DNA of 55,090 bases from an uncultured Bacteroidia bacterium (GTDB lineage Bacteria > Bacteroidota > Bacteroidia > NS11-12g > UBA9320). Under the pieces are notes generated by a model. That model saw only the letters and a program-made list of their open reading frames with translations, ran no database searches and was not told where the DNA came from. The stretch is from contig CALSMN010000003.1 in the NCBI GenBank assembly GCA_943787465.1, forward strand, positions 202,501 to 257,590, given 5' to 3'. Position numbers and translations under genes: made by a program. Of the stretch, positions 10,072 through 20,683 are shown piece after piece (positions within the stretch are counted from its first letter, which is position 1; each line of letters starts with the position of its first letter).

Positions 10072-10698
10072 ATGAAATTAAAGGTATTAAATACATCAGG
10101 TGATGACACTGGAAAGCAAGTAAGTCTTCCAAAAGAAATATTTGGAATAGAGCCTAACGATCATGCTATTTATCTTGATGTAAAACAATATTTAGCGGGC
10201 CAGAGACAAGGTACACACTCTTCAACAGAAAAAGGTGCAGTTAGAGGCTCTACTCGTAAAATTAAAAAGCAAAAAGGTACGGGTACAGCCAGAGCAGGAT
10301 CAATTAAATCTGGTGTTTTTGTTGGTGGTGGACGTATGCATGGACCTCGTCCACGAGATTATAGCTTCAAATTAAATAAAAAATTAAAGCAATTGGCCCG
10401 TCTATCAGCTCTATCCCATAAAGCTAAAGATAAAGGTATTATGGTTATTGATTCTATAGCTATTGAATCACCAAAAACTAAAGACTATTTAAATGTTTTA
10501 AATAATCTAAAAGTAGCGGACTCTAAAACATTGCTACTTACTCCGGATTACAACAAAAATGTTTATTTGTCTTCAAGAAATATACCCAATGCACAAGTAA
10601 TGAATATTACGGATGTAAATACTTATAGTATTTTACACGCATCCAATATCATCCTTGTTGAAGGTTCTATTAATAAATTAAAAGAGACATTAAGTTAA
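10072..10698 (+). CDS. rplD: Ribosomal protein uL4
   Basis: 208 residues. Lines the 50S exit tunnel; the loop RGSTRKIKKQKGTGTARAG is intact, as is GGGRMHGPRPRDYS. The frame is open to 10060, but that overlaps the end of rplC; the ATG at 10072, one base after the rplC stop, is the natural start. In enterobacteria L4 represses this operon; no leader structure for that is evident here. Confidence 0.97.
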   Translation: MKLKVLNTSGDDTGKQVSLPKEIFGIEPNDHAIYLDVKQYLAGQRQGTHSSTEKGAVRGSTRKIKKQKGTGTARAGSIKSGVFVGGGRMHGPRPRDYSFKLNKKLKQLARLSALSHKAKDKGIMVIDSIAIESPKTKDYLNVLNNLKVADSKTLLLTPDYNKNVYLSSRNIPNAQVMNITDVNTYSILHASNIILVEGSINKLKETLS

Positions 10699-10699
10699 G

Positions 10700-10990
10700 A
10701 TGGCAACATTAGTAAAACCCCTTATAACCGAAAAAATGTCCTTACTAAGCGAAGGTAAAGGACAGTATGGTTTTAGAGTAGCTCTTAACGCTACTAAACC
10801 TGAGATAAAAGCAGAGATAGAAAAAATGTATGCTGTTGAGATTACCAAAATTAGAACGTTAATCGTTGCTGGTAAACGAAAAAGCAGATTTACCAAATCA
10901 GGTGTGTCTAATGGAAAGGCCAGTAACTATAAAAAAGCTATTGTTAGTCTAAAAGTCGGACAAACCATAGATTTTTACGAAAATATATAA
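10700..10990 (+). CDS. rplW: Ribosomal protein uL23
   Basis: 96 residues. Exit-tunnel rim protein that docks trigger factor and SRP. Contains LVKPLITEKMSLLSEGKGQY and IEKMYAVEITKIRTL. One base after rplD. Confidence 0.97.
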   Translation: MATLVKPLITEKMSLLSEGKGQYGFRVALNATKPEIKAEIEKMYAVEITKIRTLIVAGKRKSRFTKSGVSNGKASNYKKAIVSLKVGQTIDFYENI

Positions 10991-10998
10991 GCTGAAAA

Positions 10999-11820
10999 AT
11001 GGGAATTAAAAGAATAAATCCAGTAACACCTGGTCAGCGTTTTAAATTAGCTGTAACCTTTGAAGCGTTAACAGCAAGTAAACCAGAAAAGAGTCTTTTG
11101 GCTCCACTAAAAAAGTCTGGGGGTAGAAACGATACAGGTAAAATGACCATGAGAAATCGTGGTGGTGGACACAAAAGAAGATACCGTATTATTGATTTTA
11201 AACGTAATCGATATGAAACAGCAGAAGTACTCACTGTAGAATATGATCCTAACAGAACCGCATTTATATCATTAGTTCAATACACTGATGGTGAAAAACG
11301 ATACATTGTTGCTCCAAAAGGGATTAAGGTTGGTCAAAAAATTTCATCTGGTCCAGGTTCTTCACCGGATAATGGTAATGCTTTACCTTTAAAAGAAATA
11401 CCATTGGGAACAACTGTTCATAACATTGAGATGAAGCCTGGGAGAGGTGCTGAATTGTGCAGAAGTGCTGGAACTAGTGCCCAATTAGTAGCAAGAGATG
11501 GTAAATATGCTGTCATAAAGTTACCGTCAGGTGAGAGTAGAATGATACTAACAACTTGTTTAGCAACTGTTGGTGAAGTTTCTAATGGTGATCATCAATT
11601 AGAAATATCGGGGAAGGCCGGTAGAAGTAGATGGTTAGGTAGAAGGCCGCGTACACGTCCTGCCGCAATGAACCCTGTAGATCACCCTCAAGGTGGTGGT
11701 GAAGGTCGTTCTAAAGGAGGGCAAGCAAGAACCAGAAAAGGAACGATGTCTAAAGGTTTAAAAACAAGAAATAAAAAGAAAATATCTTCTAGATTAATTT
11801 TAGAAAGAAAACGTAAATAA
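10999..11820 (+). CDS. rplB: Ribosomal protein uL2
   Basis: 273 residues. 50S core protein needed for subunit joining and peptidyl transfer. [20 protein letters not shown] and the C-terminal [20 protein letters not shown] loop, with the conserved histidine, are intact. Confidence 0.98.
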   Translation: MGIKRINPVTPGQRFKLAVTFEALTASKPEKSLLAPLKKSGGRNDTGKMTMRNRGGGHKRRYRIIDFKRNRYETAEVLTVEYDPNRTAFISLVQYTDGEKRYIVAPKGIKVGQKISSGPGSSPDNGNALPLKEIPLGTTVHNIEMKPGRGAELCRSAGTSAQLVARDGKYAVIKLPSGESRMILTTCLATVGEVSNGDHQLEISGKAGRSRWLGRRPRTRPAAMNPVDHPQGGGEGRSKGGQARTRKGTMSKGLKTRNKKKISSRLILERKRK

Positions 11821-11822
11821 GT

Positions 11823-12086
11823 ATGCCTAGATCATTAAAAAAAGGACCATTTGTTCACTATAAACTTCAACGTAAAGTTGATACGATGAACGAAGGAAGC
11901 AAGAAGTCAGTTATTAAGACTTGGAGTAGAGCTTCACTCATTACTCCAGATTTTATTGGACATACCTTTGCCGTTCATAATGGTAATAAATTTATTCCCG
12001 TTTATGTGACCGAAAATATGGTAGGACATAAATTAGGTGAATTTTCTCCAACTAGAACATTTAAAGGTCATCAAGCTAAAAAGTAA
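11823..12086 (+). CDS. rpsS: Ribosomal protein uS19
   Basis: 87 residues, starting [19 protein letters not shown] and ending [16 protein letters not shown]. Forms the S13-S19 pair in the 30S head. Two bases separate it from rplB and two from rplV. Confidence 0.97.
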   Translation: MPRSLKKGPFVHYKLQRKVDTMNEGSKKSVIKTWSRASLITPDFIGHTFAVHNGNKFIPVYVTENMVGHKLGEFSPTRTFKGHQAKK

Positions 12087-12088
12087 TC

Positions 12089-12472
12089 ATGGAAGCAATT
12101 GCTAAATTAAATAATTGTCCGATGTCTCCTCGTAAGATGAGACTTGTTGTTGATCAAATTAGAGGTCAGCGTGTTGAGGATGCGTTAAATACTTTAAAAT
12201 ACAGTCAAAAGAGAATATATGCTGAAAAAGTTGAGAAACTTTTAAAGTCAGCGATTGCAAATTGGCAACAAGTAAATGACGAACGTGTTGATGAGACCAC
12301 CGGCCTAATAGTAAAAGAAGTTTTTGTGGATTCTGGGAGAATGCTTAAACGTATTCAACCTGCACCTCAAGGTAGAGCTCATCGAATACGAAAAAGATCA
12401 AATCATATTACCCTAAAAGTGGATAGTGTGACTTCAGACATTAATACAGAGGAATCAAATTCAGAAGAATAA
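12089..12472 (+). CDS. rplV: Ribosomal protein uL22
   Basis: 127 residues. Exit-tunnel protein. Contains [19 protein letters not shown] and the tunnel beta-hairpin [20 protein letters not shown]. The short acidic tail ([10 protein letters not shown]) is a lineage-specific addition. Confidence 0.97.
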   Translation: MEAIAKLNNCPMSPRKMRLVVDQIRGQRVEDALNTLKYSQKRIYAEKVEKLLKSAIANWQQVNDERVDETTGLIVKEVFVDSGRMLKRIQPAPQGRAHRIRKRSNHITLKVDSVTSDINTEESNSEE

Positions 12473-12475
12473 TAA

Positions 12476-13192
12476 ATGGGACAGAAAGTAAATCCAATAG
12501 GTCTTAGGTTAGGTATCGTTCGTGGTTGGGAAAGCAACTGGTTCGGAGGAAAAGAGTTTGGCGAAAAACTTGCAGAAGACAATCAAATCCGTAAATACCT
12601 CAACGCACGTATGCCGAGAGCAGGTATTTCTAAAATACTTATTGAGCGAATGCTCAAGCGAATCATTATCACGGTCCATACTTCAAGGCCAGGTATAATT
12701 ATTGGAAAAGGGGGATCGGAAGTTGATAAACTGAAAGAAGAAATTAAAAAATTAACCAAAAAAGATGTTCAAATCAACATTTTTGAGGTTAAAAGACCGG
12801 AGTTAGATGCCATGTTAGTAGGTCAGTCTATCGCTCAACAGATTGAGGGCAGAGTTAATTTTAAACGAGCAATTAAAATGGCAATCGGATCTACAATGAG
12901 AATGGGTGCTCAAGGTATCAAAATAATGGTATCTGGTCGTTTAAATGGTGCTGAGATGGCAAGAACTCAACAGTTTAAAGAAGGAAGAATTCCACTTCAT
13001 ACATTTAGAGCTGATGTTGACTATGCATTGTCGGAAGCTTTAACGGTATACGGTAAAATCGGAGTTAAAGTTTGGATATTTAAAGAAGAAGTTTTTGGTA
13101 AGCGTGATTTATCCATCAATATGGGTATGGGCGAACCCAAACAACAAAGAGATAAAAGAGGCGGGAACGATAGAAGAAGAATTAAAAAGTAA
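12476..13192 (+). CDS. rpsC: Ribosomal protein uS3
   Basis: 238 residues. mRNA-entry protein with a KH domain ([20 protein letters not shown]) and a C-terminal S3 domain ([20 protein letters not shown]). Ends in a basic tail ([13 protein letters not shown]). Confidence 0.97.
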   Translation: MGQKVNPIGLRLGIVRGWESNWFGGKEFGEKLAEDNQIRKYLNARMPRAGISKILIERMLKRIIITVHTSRPGIIIGKGGSEVDKLKEEIKKLTKKDVQINIFEVKRPELDAMLVGQSIAQQIEGRVNFKRAIKMAIGSTMRMGAQGIKIMVSGRLNGAEMARTQQFKEGRIPLHTFRADVDYALSEALTVYGKIGVKVWIFKEEVFGKRDLSINMGMGEPKQQRDKRGGNDRRRIKK

Positions 13193-13204
13193 TAAGACAT
13201 CATT

Positions 13205-13624
13205 ATGTTATCTCCAAAGAGAATAAAATATAGAAAACGTCAGAAAGGTAGAGTTAAAGGTATTGCAGGTAGAGGTCATCGTGTTCAATTTGGTGATTTC
13301 GGTTTGAAATCATTAGAGCCTCATTGGATAACTTCCAGACAAATAGAAGCAGCTAGGATTGCTCTAAATCGTTACATGAAAAGAGAAGGTAAGGTTTGGA
13401 TACGTATATTCCCTGATAAACCTGTTACAAAAAAGCCAGCTGAAGTTCGTATGGGAAAAGGTAAAGGTTCACCTGAGTATTGGGTAGCTGTTATTAAACC
13501 AGGTACGATCATTTTCGAAGTAGATGGTGTAAGCGAGGAAATTGCCAAAGAAGCTATGAGATTAGCTGCTCAAAAACTTCCAGTAACCACCAAATTTGTT
13601 GTTAGACCAGATTATAGCGCTTAA
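13205..13624 (+). CDS. rplP: Ribosomal protein uL16
   Basis: 139 residues. Near the A-site tRNA elbow. Contains [39 protein letters not shown] and [15 protein letters not shown]. Typical length. Confidence 0.98.
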   Translation: MLSPKRIKYRKRQKGRVKGIAGRGHRVQFGDFGLKSLEPHWITSRQIEAARIALNRYMKREGKVWIRIFPDKPVTKKPAEVRMGKGKGSPEYWVAVIKPGTIIFEVDGVSEEIAKEAMRLAAQKLPVTTKFVVRPDYSA

Positions 13625-13629
13625 TTATT

Positions 13630-13830
13630 ATGCAATATCAAGATATAAAAAATTTGACTGAAAAAGAACTTCACCTTAATCTAAAGGATGAAAGAGCTCA
13701 ACTTCAAAAAATGAAGTTCAGTCATGCAGTGTCTCCTATCGAAAACCCTCATAAAATTAGAGTGGTTCGTAAGACTATTGCTAAATATTTAACAGAGATA
13801 AATAGACGTAGAAACGAAAATAAAGCTTAG
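13630..13830 (+). CDS. rpmC: Ribosomal protein uL29
   Basis: 66 residues of coiled hairpin at the exit tunnel ([38 protein letters not shown]). Its stop codon is followed 2 bases later by the rpsQ ATG. Confidence 0.95.
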   Translation: MQYQDIKNLTEKELHLNLKDERAQLQKMKFSHAVSPIENPHKIRVVRKTIAKYLTEINRRRNENKA

Positions 13831-13832
13831 TG

Positions 13833-14087
13833 ATGGAAAGAAATTTTAGAAAAGAAATTGTAGGGATTGTTAAGAGTAACAAAATGGAAAAAACGATCAC
13901 GGTATCCGTTGAACGTAAAATGAAACACCCGAAGTACAAGAAGTTCGTAAAATCTACGGCAAAATTCAAGGCTCATGATGAGAAAAATGAATGCAATGAA
14001 AATGACATCGTTCGTATTATGGAAACTAGGCCATTAAGTAAAGATAAGCGCTGGAGATTAGTAGAAATTATAGAAAGAGCAAAATAA
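13833..14087 (+). CDS. rpsQ: Ribosomal protein uS17
   Basis: 84 residues ([40 protein letters not shown]). OB-fold primary binder of 16S rRNA. A GTG at 13830 overlaps the rpmC stop, but the ATG at 13833 is preferred. Confidence 0.96.
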   Translation: MERNFRKEIVGIVKSNKMEKTITVSVERKMKHPKYKKFVKSTAKFKAHDEKNECNENDIVRIMETRPLSKDKRWRLVEIIERAK

Positions 14088-14088
14088 G

Positions 14089-14457
14089 ATGATACAACAA
14101 GAATCAAGACTGAAAGTTGCCGATAACAGCGGTGCTAAAGAAGTGCTCTGCATACGTGTACTTGGAGGTACAAAAAGGAGATATGCTTCTGTTGGCGATA
14201 AAATTATTGTAACGGTTAAAGATGCCATGCCTGCAGGTAATATCAAAAAGGGTACTGTCTCAAGAGCAGTTGTGGTGAGAACCAAAAAAGAGTTTAGAAG
14301 ACCAGATGGTTCTTATATTCGCTTTGATGATAATTCTTGTGTTTTACTAACAGCCAATGATGAGCCTAGAGCTACACGTATTTTTGGTCCTGTAGCACGT
14401 GAATTGAGAGATAAAAAATTTATGAAAATTGTATCACTAGCACCTGAAGTATTATAA
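14089..14457 (+). CDS. rplN: Ribosomal protein uL14
   Basis: 122 residues, starting [31 protein letters not shown] and [11 protein letters not shown] are conserved. Binding site for RsfS/IF6-type factors at the subunit interface. One base after rpsQ. Confidence 0.98.
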   Translation: MIQQESRLKVADNSGAKEVLCIRVLGGTKRRYASVGDKIIVTVKDAMPAGNIKKGTVSRAVVVRTKKEFRRPDGSYIRFDDNSCVLLTANDEPRATRIFGPVARELRDKKFMKIVSLAPEVL

Positions 14458-14459
14458 TC

Positions 14460-14798
14460 ATGAGAAGGAAATACAATAAAATACCTAAACTACATATCCG
14501 AAAAGGAGATACTGTTAAAGTCTTATCAGGAAATGATAAAAATAAAACAGGAGAGGTTAAACTAATTAACTTAAAAGAAAGAACAGCTATTGTAGATGGT
14601 GTTAATATGGTGACCAAACACAGAAAGCCTGATGCTGACAATCCAAATGGATCCATTGTTAAGTTAGAGTCTCCAGTAAGAGTGTCTAAACTTCAACTTA
14701 TGGTTAACGGTGAAGCTACACGTATCGGAAGAAAAGTTAACGAAAATGGGAAATTGCAACGATTTTCTAAAAAAACGGGTGATTTTATAAATAATTAA
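14460..14798 (+). CDS. rplX: Ribosomal protein uL24
   Basis: 112 residues with a KOW motif ([20 protein letters not shown]). 50S assembly initiator; [20 protein letters not shown] is the usual second half. Confidence 0.97.
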   Translation: MRRKYNKIPKLHIRKGDTVKVLSGNDKNKTGEVKLINLKERTAIVDGVNMVTKHRKPDADNPNGSIVKLESPVRVSKLQLMVNGEATRIGRKVNENGKLQRFSKKTGDFINN

Positions 14799-14799
14799 T

Positions 14800-15345
14800 A
14801 TGAAACCAAGATTAAGAGAAAGATTCGAAACGGAGTTGGTTGCTAAATTAAAGGAAAAGCACAACTATAAAAATGTGATGCAAATTCCTAAATTGTCAAA
14901 AATATGCCTTAATCAAGGTGTAGGTGATGGAGTTGCCGATAAAAAACTAGTAGATACAGCGGTTGAAGAAATGTCGATAATTGCTGGTCAAAAAGCGGTG
15001 CCAACATATTCCAAAAAGGCAATCTCTAATTTCAAATTGAGAGAAGATATGCCCATAGGATGTCGAGTGACACTAAGAGGAGATAGAATGTACGAATTTT
15101 TAGATAGATTTATAACAGTATCTCTACCTCGAGTACGTGATTTTAATGGAATTAGCGATAAGGGTTTTGATGGAAGAGGTAATTACTCCATGGGTGTTAC
15201 TGAGCAAATAATCTTTCCTGAGATAGACATTGACAAAGTATCTCGAATTAATGGTATGGACATCACGTTTGTTACAACTGCAAAAACAGATGTTGAATGC
15301 CACAGTTTATTAACAGAATTAGGACTACCATTCATAAAAAAATAA
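14800..15345 (+). CDS. rplE: Ribosomal protein uL5
   Basis: 181 residues. Binds 5S rRNA and contacts P-site t[22 protein letters not shown] and [18 protein letters not shown] are diagnostic. One base after rplX. Confidence 0.98.
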   Translation: MKPRLRERFETELVAKLKEKHNYKNVMQIPKLSKICLNQGVGDGVADKKLVDTAVEEMSIIAGQKAVPTYSKKAISNFKLREDMPIGCRVTLRGDRMYEFLDRFITVSLPRVRDFNGISDKGFDGRGNYSMGVTEQIIFPEIDIDKVSRINGMDITFVTTAKTDVECHSLLTELGLPFIKK

Positions 15346-15351
15346 AAGAAA

Positions 15352-15621
15352 ATGGCAAAAGAATCAATGAAGGCAAGACAGCGAAAAAGAGAACATGCTG
15401 TAAAAACCTATGCCGATAAAAGAGCTGCTCTAAAAGAAGCAGGAGACTACGAAGGTTTACAAAAACTTCCTAGAAATGCATCACCTACTCGATTAAGAAA
15501 TAGATGCTCAGCTACGGGAAGACCGCGTGGTTACATGAGAGATTTTGGTATTTCTAGAAACGTATTTAGGGAAATGGCCTCCAAAGGTTTAATCCCAGGT
15601 ATAACTAAAGCAAGTTGGTAA
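15352..15621 (+). CDS. rpsN: Ribosomal protein uS14, zinc-free form
   Basis: 89 residues, the longer S14 type. The region that holds two CxxC pairs in zinc-binding S14 has one cysteine only ([20 protein letters not shown]), so this is the zinc-independent form. It ends [11 protein letters not shown] as expected. Confidence 0.97.
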   Translation: MAKESMKARQRKREHAVKTYADKRAALKEAGDYEGLQKLPRNASPTRLRNRCSATGRPRGYMRDFGISRNVFREMASKGLIPGITKASW

Positions 15622-15625
15622 TATT

Positions 15626-16033
15626 ATGAGTAAAATTACAGATCCAATCGCAGATTTTTTAACACGAGTAAGAAATGGTATCAAAGCTAACCATCGAATA
15701 GTTGATATACCTGCTTCAAATATTAAAAAAGCCATTACACAAGTTTTATTTGATAAAGGATATATCCTTAATTATAAATTTGATGAAACTTCTGGTCCAC
15801 AGGGGACCATCAAAATCGCTTTGAAATATCATCCTACAACCAAAATATCAGCTATCCGTGAGCTTAAAAGAGTTAGTAAACCTGGATTAAGACAATACAG
15901 AAATGCAGAAGAACTGCCTCGTGTATTGAATGGATTAGGTATTGCTATTGTTTCTACTTCTAAAGGTGTAATGACAGACAAAGAAGCTAGAACACAGCAT
16001 GTCGGAGGAGAAGTATTATGTTTCGTATCCTAA
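15626..16033 (+). CDS. rpsH: Ribosomal protein uS8
   Basis: 135 residues. Contains [20 protein letters not shown] and, at the end, [17 protein letters not shown]. Binds the central domain of 16S rRNA and is the spc-operon repressor in E. coli. A 19-base gap follows before rplF. Confidence 0.98.
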   Translation: MSKITDPIADFLTRVRNGIKANHRIVDIPASNIKKAITQVLFDKGYILNYKFDETSGPQGTIKIALKYHPTTKISAIRELKRVSKPGLRQYRNAEELPRVLNGLGIAIVSTSKGVMTDKEARTQHVGGEVLCFVS

Positions 16034-16052
16034 TTATATAAATTAAAGAAAG

Positions 16053-16601
16053 ATGTCACGAATAGGAAATAACCCGATAGCAATTCCATCAGGAGTTGAA
16101 GTTAAGGTAGAAAATAATGTGGTTATAGTCAAAGGACCTAAAGGGGAGCTTAGCCAAGATTACACTCATGTTCAGGTTAAAGTTGAAGAAAATCAAGTTT
16201 TCGTCACAAGAAATGGTGAAAGTAAAGAAGAGAAATCAAAGCATGGTTTATATCGATCTCTTATCAGTAACTGTATAGAAGGAGTTAGTAATGGTTTCAA
16301 AACTGAACAAGAATTAGTTGGAGTTGGTTACAGAGCTAATGTAACAGGTCAATTATTAGAGCTTAATCTAGGATATTCGCACACCATATTCATGCAGATT
16401 CCTGATGAAGTTAAAGTTTCAACAGAGGCTGTGAAGGGGCAACCACCTCTAGTTACTTTCGAAAGTATTGATAAACAACTAGTTGGACAAGTAGCTGCCA
16501 AATTGAGAAGTTTAAGACCACCTGAGCCATATAAGGGTAAAGGAATCAAGTTCAAAGGAGAACAATTAAGAAGAAAAGCAGGTAAGACTGCAGCAAAATA
16601 A
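16053..16601 (+). CDS. rplF: Ribosomal protein uL6
   Basis: 182 residues with the two L6 repeats. MSRIGNNPIAIPSGVEVKVE at the start and RPPEPYKGKGIKFKGEQLRR near the end are diagnostic. Stalk-base protein close to the sarcin-ricin loop. Confidence 0.98.
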   Translation: MSRIGNNPIAIPSGVEVKVENNVVIVKGPKGELSQDYTHVQVKVEENQVFVTRNGESKEEKSKHGLYRSLISNCIEGVSNGFKTEQELVGVGYRANVTGQLLELNLGYSHTIFMQIPDEVKVSTEAVKGQPPLVTFESIDKQLVGQVAAKLRSLRPPEPYKGKGIKFKGEQLRRKAGKTAAK

Positions 16602-16612
16602 GTTAGGTTATT

Positions 16613-16957
16613 ATGATTAAAAGTAAAGCAACCAGAAGAGCTAAAATCAAAGCTAGAATAAGAAGCAAAGTTCAGGGAACAGCTGATATGCCTAGATTAT
16701 GTGTTTTTAGAAGTAATAAAGCCATTTATGTGCAACTTATAGATGATACAAAGGGTACTACCTTATTGTCTAGCTCATCTTCAGGACTGGATAAAGGGAC
16801 TAAATCTGAAATCGCAAGAGAAGTAGGGAAGTCGATAGCAGCTAAAGCAACTGCAAACGGTATAGAATCTGTTAAATTTGATAGAAATGGATATTTATAC
16901 CACGGGAGAATTAAAAATTTAGCAGAAGGAGCTCGTGAGGGTGGTTTAAAATTCTAA
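16613..16957 (+). CDS. rplR: Ribosomal protein uL18
   Basis: 114 residues. 5S rRNA binder. Contains [19 protein letters not shown] and the terminal [19 protein letters not shown]. Confidence 0.97.
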   Translation: MIKSKATRRAKIKARIRSKVQGTADMPRLCVFRSNKAIYVQLIDDTKGTTLLSSSSSGLDKGTKSEIAREVGKSIAAKATANGIESVKFDRNGYLYHGRIKNLAEGAREGGLKF

Positions 16958-16961
16958 TAAA

Positions 16962-17480
16962 ATGGCAACACAAACATTAAAACAAGTAAGAACTACAGAT
17001 CTTGAATTAAAAGAAACAGTAGTAAATATCAACCGAGTAGCTAAAGTTACTAAAGGGGGTAGAACATTTAGTTTCAACGCAATTGTAGTTGTAGGCGACG
17101 GTAACGGTATTGTAGGTCACGGCCTAGGTAAAGCTGGTGAAGTTATTGATGCAATACAAAAGGGTATTGAAGATGCGAAAAAGAATTTAATCAAAGTTCC
17201 ATTAAATAACAATACTATTCCACATGAGCAATATGGTAAATATTCTGGGGGAAAAGTATTCATGAAACCTGCCTCGAATGGTACTGGAGTAATCGCAGGT
17301 GGTGCTATGCGTGCTGTATTTGAAAGTGCGGGTGTACATGATGTGTTAGCAAAGTCTAAAGGATCTTCTAATCCACATAATGTGGTTAAAGCCACCATTG
17401 ACGCTTTGTCTAAACTAAGAGATGCTTATACAGTTGCTGAGCAACGTGGAACGAATTTGAATAAAGTGTTTAACGGATAA
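16962..17480 (+). CDS. rpsE: Ribosomal protein uS5
   Basis: 172 residues. Decoding-fidelity protein with dsRBD-like and S5 domains ([58 protein letters not shown]). Confidence 0.98.
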   Translation: MATQTLKQVRTTDLELKETVVNINRVAKVTKGGRTFSFNAIVVVGDGNGIVGHGLGKAGEVIDAIQKGIEDAKKNLIKVPLNNNTIPHEQYGKYSGGKVFMKPASNGTGVIAGGAMRAVFESAGVHDVLAKSKGSSNPHNVVKATIDALSKLRDAYTVAEQRGTNLNKVFNG

Positions 17481-17481
17481 A

Positions 17482-17664
17482 ATGATGGGAAAGTTAAAAA
17501 TAACACAAATTAAAAGTTCGATAAGACGACCAGAAGATCAGAAAAGAACTTTAATTGCTTTAGGTATAAAAAAATTAAACAAAGCAAGAGTGGTTGAAGA
17601 GTCACCAGCTGTTAATGGAATGATTCGTAAAGTTGAACACTTATTAAAAATAGAAAAAGTATAG
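17482..17664 (+). CDS. rpmD: Ribosomal protein uL30
   Basis: 60 residues (KLKITQIKSSIRRPEDQKRT, ALGIKKLNKARVVEESPAV). Two adjacent ATG codons (17482 and 17485) could serve as the start. It begins one base after rpsE. Confidence 0.95.
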   Translation: MMGKLKITQIKSSIRRPEDQKRTLIALGIKKLNKARVVEESPAVNGMIRKVEHLLKIEKV

Positions 17665-17666
17665 TT

Positions 17667-18113
17667 ATGAATTTGCATAGTTTGAAACCAGCTGAAGGTT
17701 CGGTTAAAAAAGAAAAAAGAATAGCTAGAGGGCAAGGATCTGGAAGAGGGGGAACTTCAACTAAAGGTCATAAAGGTGCTCAATCTAGAACAGGATATAG
17801 TCGGTCTGTAGGTTTTGAAGGAGGACAAATGCCACTTCAAAGAAGGATTCCAAAGTTTGGTTTTAAAAATCCTACTCGCATTGAATATGTTGGAATTAAT
17901 CTTGATAGGCTTCAAGAATTTGTTGATAAAACCAAGGCTACTGAAATAACAACAGCTTCTCTCATTGAAGCTAATGTTATTAAAAAGACACAAATTGTTA
18001 AAATTTTGGGTAGAGGAGAACTTACTAGCAAAGTAGATGTGAAGGTGAATGCCTTTACCAAAACGGCGAAAGCTGCAATAGAAAAAGCTGGAGGAACAGC
18101 TGAGGTGATATAG
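17667..18113 (+). CDS. rplO: Ribosomal protein uL15
   Basis: 148 residues. Late 50S assembly protein. The glycine/arginine-rich N-terminus (RIARGQGSGRGGTSTKGHKG) and GFEGGQMPLQRRIPKFGF are typical. Two bases after rpmD. Confidence 0.97.
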   Translation: MNLHSLKPAEGSVKKEKRIARGQGSGRGGTSTKGHKGAQSRTGYSRSVGFEGGQMPLQRRIPKFGFKNPTRIEYVGINLDRLQEFVDKTKATEITTASLIEANVIKKTQIVKILGRGELTSKVDVKVNAFTKTAKAAIEKAGGTAEVI

Positions 18114-18117
18114 ATTT

Positions 18118-19491
18118 ATGAAAAAGTTAATAAGTACTATAAAAAATATTTTTTCAATTGAGGATTTAAGAACACGGCTTCTTAATCTTTTTCTTCTACT
18201 TGTAATCTATCGAATAGGTACATTTATTGTAATCCCTGGTGTCGATCCATTGATTCTGAATGATCCTAATTTTTATGGTAATAAGGAGTCGGGTGGTTTT
18301 TTAGGTCTTGTTAACACTTTTTCAGGTGGAGCTTTTGATCGAGTGTCTATTTTTGCTTTGGGTATAATGCCGTACATTTCTGCATCCATTGTAATACAGC
18401 TCCTAACGGTTGCTGTGCCTACATTCCAGAAAATGCAAAAAGAAGGAGAGGATGGTAGAAGAAAAATAAATGCAATCACTCGTTATTTGACAATCGCCAT
18501 AACCTCTGTTCAAGGTATAGCTTATTTGATTAATTTGAAATCAAATTCAGGTTCTGGTAAACCATTAGCATTAATGTCAGAGACTTCTGATGCCCTAGGT
18601 TGGACTACTTTTCTTATTATAGGAACTCTAGTATTAGTTGCCGGGACGATGTTTACCATGTGGCTAGGGGAGAGGATAACAGATAGAGGAGTTGGAAATG
18701 GTATATCGATTATTATCATGGTTGGTATTATAGCTCGTCTTCCATCAACATTATTAGCTGAAATTATTGATCGTTTTGGAGGTAGTCAGGTTATGTTACT
18801 TATTGTGGAACTGGTGATTTGGGTAGTTGTAATATTAGCTGTTATTGCTTTAGTTCAAGCAACTCGAAGAATACCTGTGCAGTATGCAAAACGTATTGTA
18901 GGTAATAAACAAATGGGAGGAGTTAGACAATATTTGCCCCTTAAAGTGAACGCTGCAGGAGTAATGCCTATTATCTTTGCACAAGCTTTGATGTTTCTTC
19001 CTGGGTCTGCAGCTAGAATTCCAGGTTTAGAAGATTCTGCTTTTTTGACATCACTATCTCGACCCGATGAAATTGGGTATAATATTTTAACTTTTGTTTT
19101 AATTGTATTATTTACCTATTTCTATACTGCTATTACCATTAATCCAAATCAAATTGCGGATGACTTAAAAAGAAATGGTGGTTTTATTCCTGGTGTAAAA
19201 CCCGGAAGAAAAACTGCAAACTTTATTGGCTCAGTGATGTCTCGCATCACATTACCCGGTTCTGTTTTTTTAGGTATAGTTGCTATTACACCATTTTTTG
19301 CAATTAAGGTAGGTGTAAATGATCAATTTGCTCAGTTTTATGGCGGTACATCATTACTCATTATGGTAGGTGTTGTTTTAGATACATTGCAACAGGTAGA
19401 ACAGTATTTAATCATGAGACATTACGATGGACTCATGAAAACAGGAAGAATTAAAGGCAGATCCTCTGTTGGAGGTGCCATGACAGGTTAG
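18118..19491 (+). CDS. secY: Protein translocase channel SecY
   Basis: 457 residues with about ten hydrophobic segments. Forms the inner-membrane Sec pore with SecE and SecG. Seen: ALGIMPYISASIVIQLL, MWLGERITDRGVGNGISI, RRIPVQYAKR and NPNQIADDLKRNGGFIPGVK. It starts 4 bases after rplO and ends just before the infA promoter, which begins at its stop codon; it is therefore the last gene before an internal transcription start. Confidence 0.98.
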   Translation: MKKLISTIKNIFSIEDLRTRLLNLFLLLVIYRIGTFIVIPGVDPLILNDPNFYGNKESGGFLGLVNTFSGGAFDRVSIFALGIMPYISASIVIQLLTVAVPTFQKMQKEGEDGRRKINAITRYLTIAITSVQGIAYLINLKSNSGSGKPLALMSETSDALGWTTFLIIGTLVLVAGTMFTMWLGERITDRGVGNGISIIIMVGIIARLPSTLLAEIIDRFGGSQVMLLIVELVIWVVVILAVIALVQATRRIPVQYAKRIVGNKQMGGVRQYLPLKVNAAGVMPIIFAQALMFLPGSAARIPGLEDSAFLTSLSRPDEIGYNILTFVLIVLFTYFYTAITINPNQIADDLKRNGGFIPGVKPGRKTANFIGSVMSRITLPGSVFLGIVAITPFFAIKVGVNDQFAQFYGGTSLLIMVGVVLDTLQQVEQYLIMRHYDGLMKTGRIKGRSSVGGAMTG

Positions 19492-19523
19492 TTTGTATAA
19501 AAGAATAAAAAAAAGTAAATTTG
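19492..19523 (+). promoter_or_regulatory. Internal promoter for infA-rpmJ-rpsM-rpsK-rpsD-rpoA-rplQ
   Basis: TTTG at 19492-19495, a 20-base spacer and TAAATTTG at 19516-19523, followed by CAGCCC: a near-perfect Bacteroidota promoter starting directly after the secY stop codon. The infA ATG is 14 bases after the final G. It would let the alpha-operon part, including RNA polymerase alpha, be made independently of the upstream genes. Confidence 0.75.
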
Positions 19524-19536
19524 CAGCCCTTTAAAA

Positions 19537-19755
19537 ATGGCAAAACAACAAGCAATTAAGCAAGATGGTGTAATCACCGAAGCATTGTCCAACGCGATGT
19601 TTAGAGTGAAGCTACAAAATGGACACGAAATAGTGGCTACCATCAGTGGTAAGATGCGCATGTATTATATCCGTATTCTTCCTGGCGATAAAGTGCAAGT
19701 TGAGATGTCACCATATGATTTGACAAGGGGTAGAATTAGCTACAGATATAAATAA
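19537..19755 (+). CDS. infA: Translation initiation factor IF-1
   Basis: 72 residues forming one S1-type OB fold ([49 protein letters not shown]). Blocks the A site during initiation. First gene behind the internal promoter. Confidence 0.98.
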   Translation: MAKQQAIKQDGVITEALSNAMFRVKLQNGHEIVATISGKMRMYYIRILPGDKVQVEMSPYDLTRGRISYRYK

Positions 19756-19759
19756 CATA

Positions 19760-19876
19760 ATGAAAGTTAGAACATCAGTTAAAAAAAGGTCTAGTGATTG
19801 TAAAATTGTTAGAAGAAAGGGGCGTGTTTACGTCATTAATAAGAAAAATCCAAGATTTAAACAAAGACAAGGATAA
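19760..19876 (+). CDS. rpmJ: Ribosomal protein bL36, zinc-free form
   Basis: 38 residues: [20 protein letters not shown], then [18 protein letters not shown]. The zinc-binding form has three cysteines and a histidine; here only C14 remains (the others are S, N and F), so it cannot bind zinc in the usual way. Start is 4 bases after infA; rpsM follows 3 bases after the stop. Confidence 0.96.
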   Translation: MKVRTSVKKRSSDCKIVRRKGRVYVINKKNPRFKQRQG

Positions 19877-19879
19877 ACC

Positions 19880-20257
19880 ATGGCACGTATAGCAGGAATA
19901 GATTTACCTAAAGGTAAAAGAGGAGTAGTAGGACTTACCTACATTCACGGTATTGGAAGCAGTAGAGCTTCATATATATTATCTGAAGCTAAAGTAAGTG
20001 AAGATAAAAAAGTTCAAGACTGGACTGATAGTGACATCTCAGGAATACGTGATGTTATATCAAAAGGTTTTAAAGTTGAAGGTGAACTTCGATCTGAAGT
20101 TCAAATGAATATCAAGCGTCTCATGGATATTGGATGCTACAGAGGACTCAGACACAGAAAAGGATTGCCACTGCGAGGACAGCGTACCAAAAATAATGCT
20201 CGTACACGCAAGGGAAAGAAAAAAACAATGGCTAATAAGAAAAAAGCACCGAAATAA
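19880..20257 (+). CDS. rpsM: Ribosomal protein uS13
   Basis: 125 residues. 30S head protein bridging to 50[21 protein letters not shown] and [20 protein letters not shown] are diagnostic. Seven bases before rpsK. Confidence 0.98.
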   Translation: MARIAGIDLPKGKRGVVGLTYIHGIGSSRASYILSEAKVSEDKKVQDWTDSDISGIRDVISKGFKVEGELRSEVQMNIKRLMDIGCYRGLRHRKGLPLRGQRTKNNARTRKGKKKTMANKKKAPK

Positions 20258-20264
20258 TTAAAAC

Positions 20265-20654
20265 ATGGCAGGTAGTAAAAAAACAGTAAAAAAGAGAAAA
20301 GTTGTTATTGATGCAAATGGTTTTGCATATGTAAAATCTACTTTCAATAACATCATAGTATCTATTACAAATAGCCAAGGACAAGTAATCTCTTGGAGTA
20401 GTGCAGGTAAAATGGGTTTTAGAGGTTCTAAAAAGAACACACCTTATGCAGCTCAAGTTGCAGCTCAAGACTGTGCTAAGGTTGCTGTTGACTTAGGTCT
20501 CAAAAAAGTAGAAGTACTTGTCAAAGGACCTGGAGCAGGAAGAGAATCAGCTATTCGTACATTAAGTCAGTCTGGTCTTGAAGTTTCTGCTATTCGAGAT
20601 GTAACACCACTTCCACACAATGGTTGTAGACCTCCTAAAAGAAGAAGAGTATAA
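20265..20654 (+). CDS. rpsK: Ribosomal protein uS11
   Basis: 129 residues. Platform protein near the Shine-Dalgarno/anti-SD helix. Contains [33 protein letters not shown] and the terminal [12 protein letters not shown]. Confidence 0.98.
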   Translation: MAGSKKTVKKRKVVIDANGFAYVKSTFNNIIVSITNSQGQVISWSSAGKMGFRGSKKNTPYAAQVAAQDCAKVAVDLGLKKVEVLVKGPGAGRESAIRTLSQSGLEVSAIRDVTPLPHNGCRPPKRRRV

Positions 20655-20683
20655 TTATTAGGGTAATATAAAATAGAAATATA

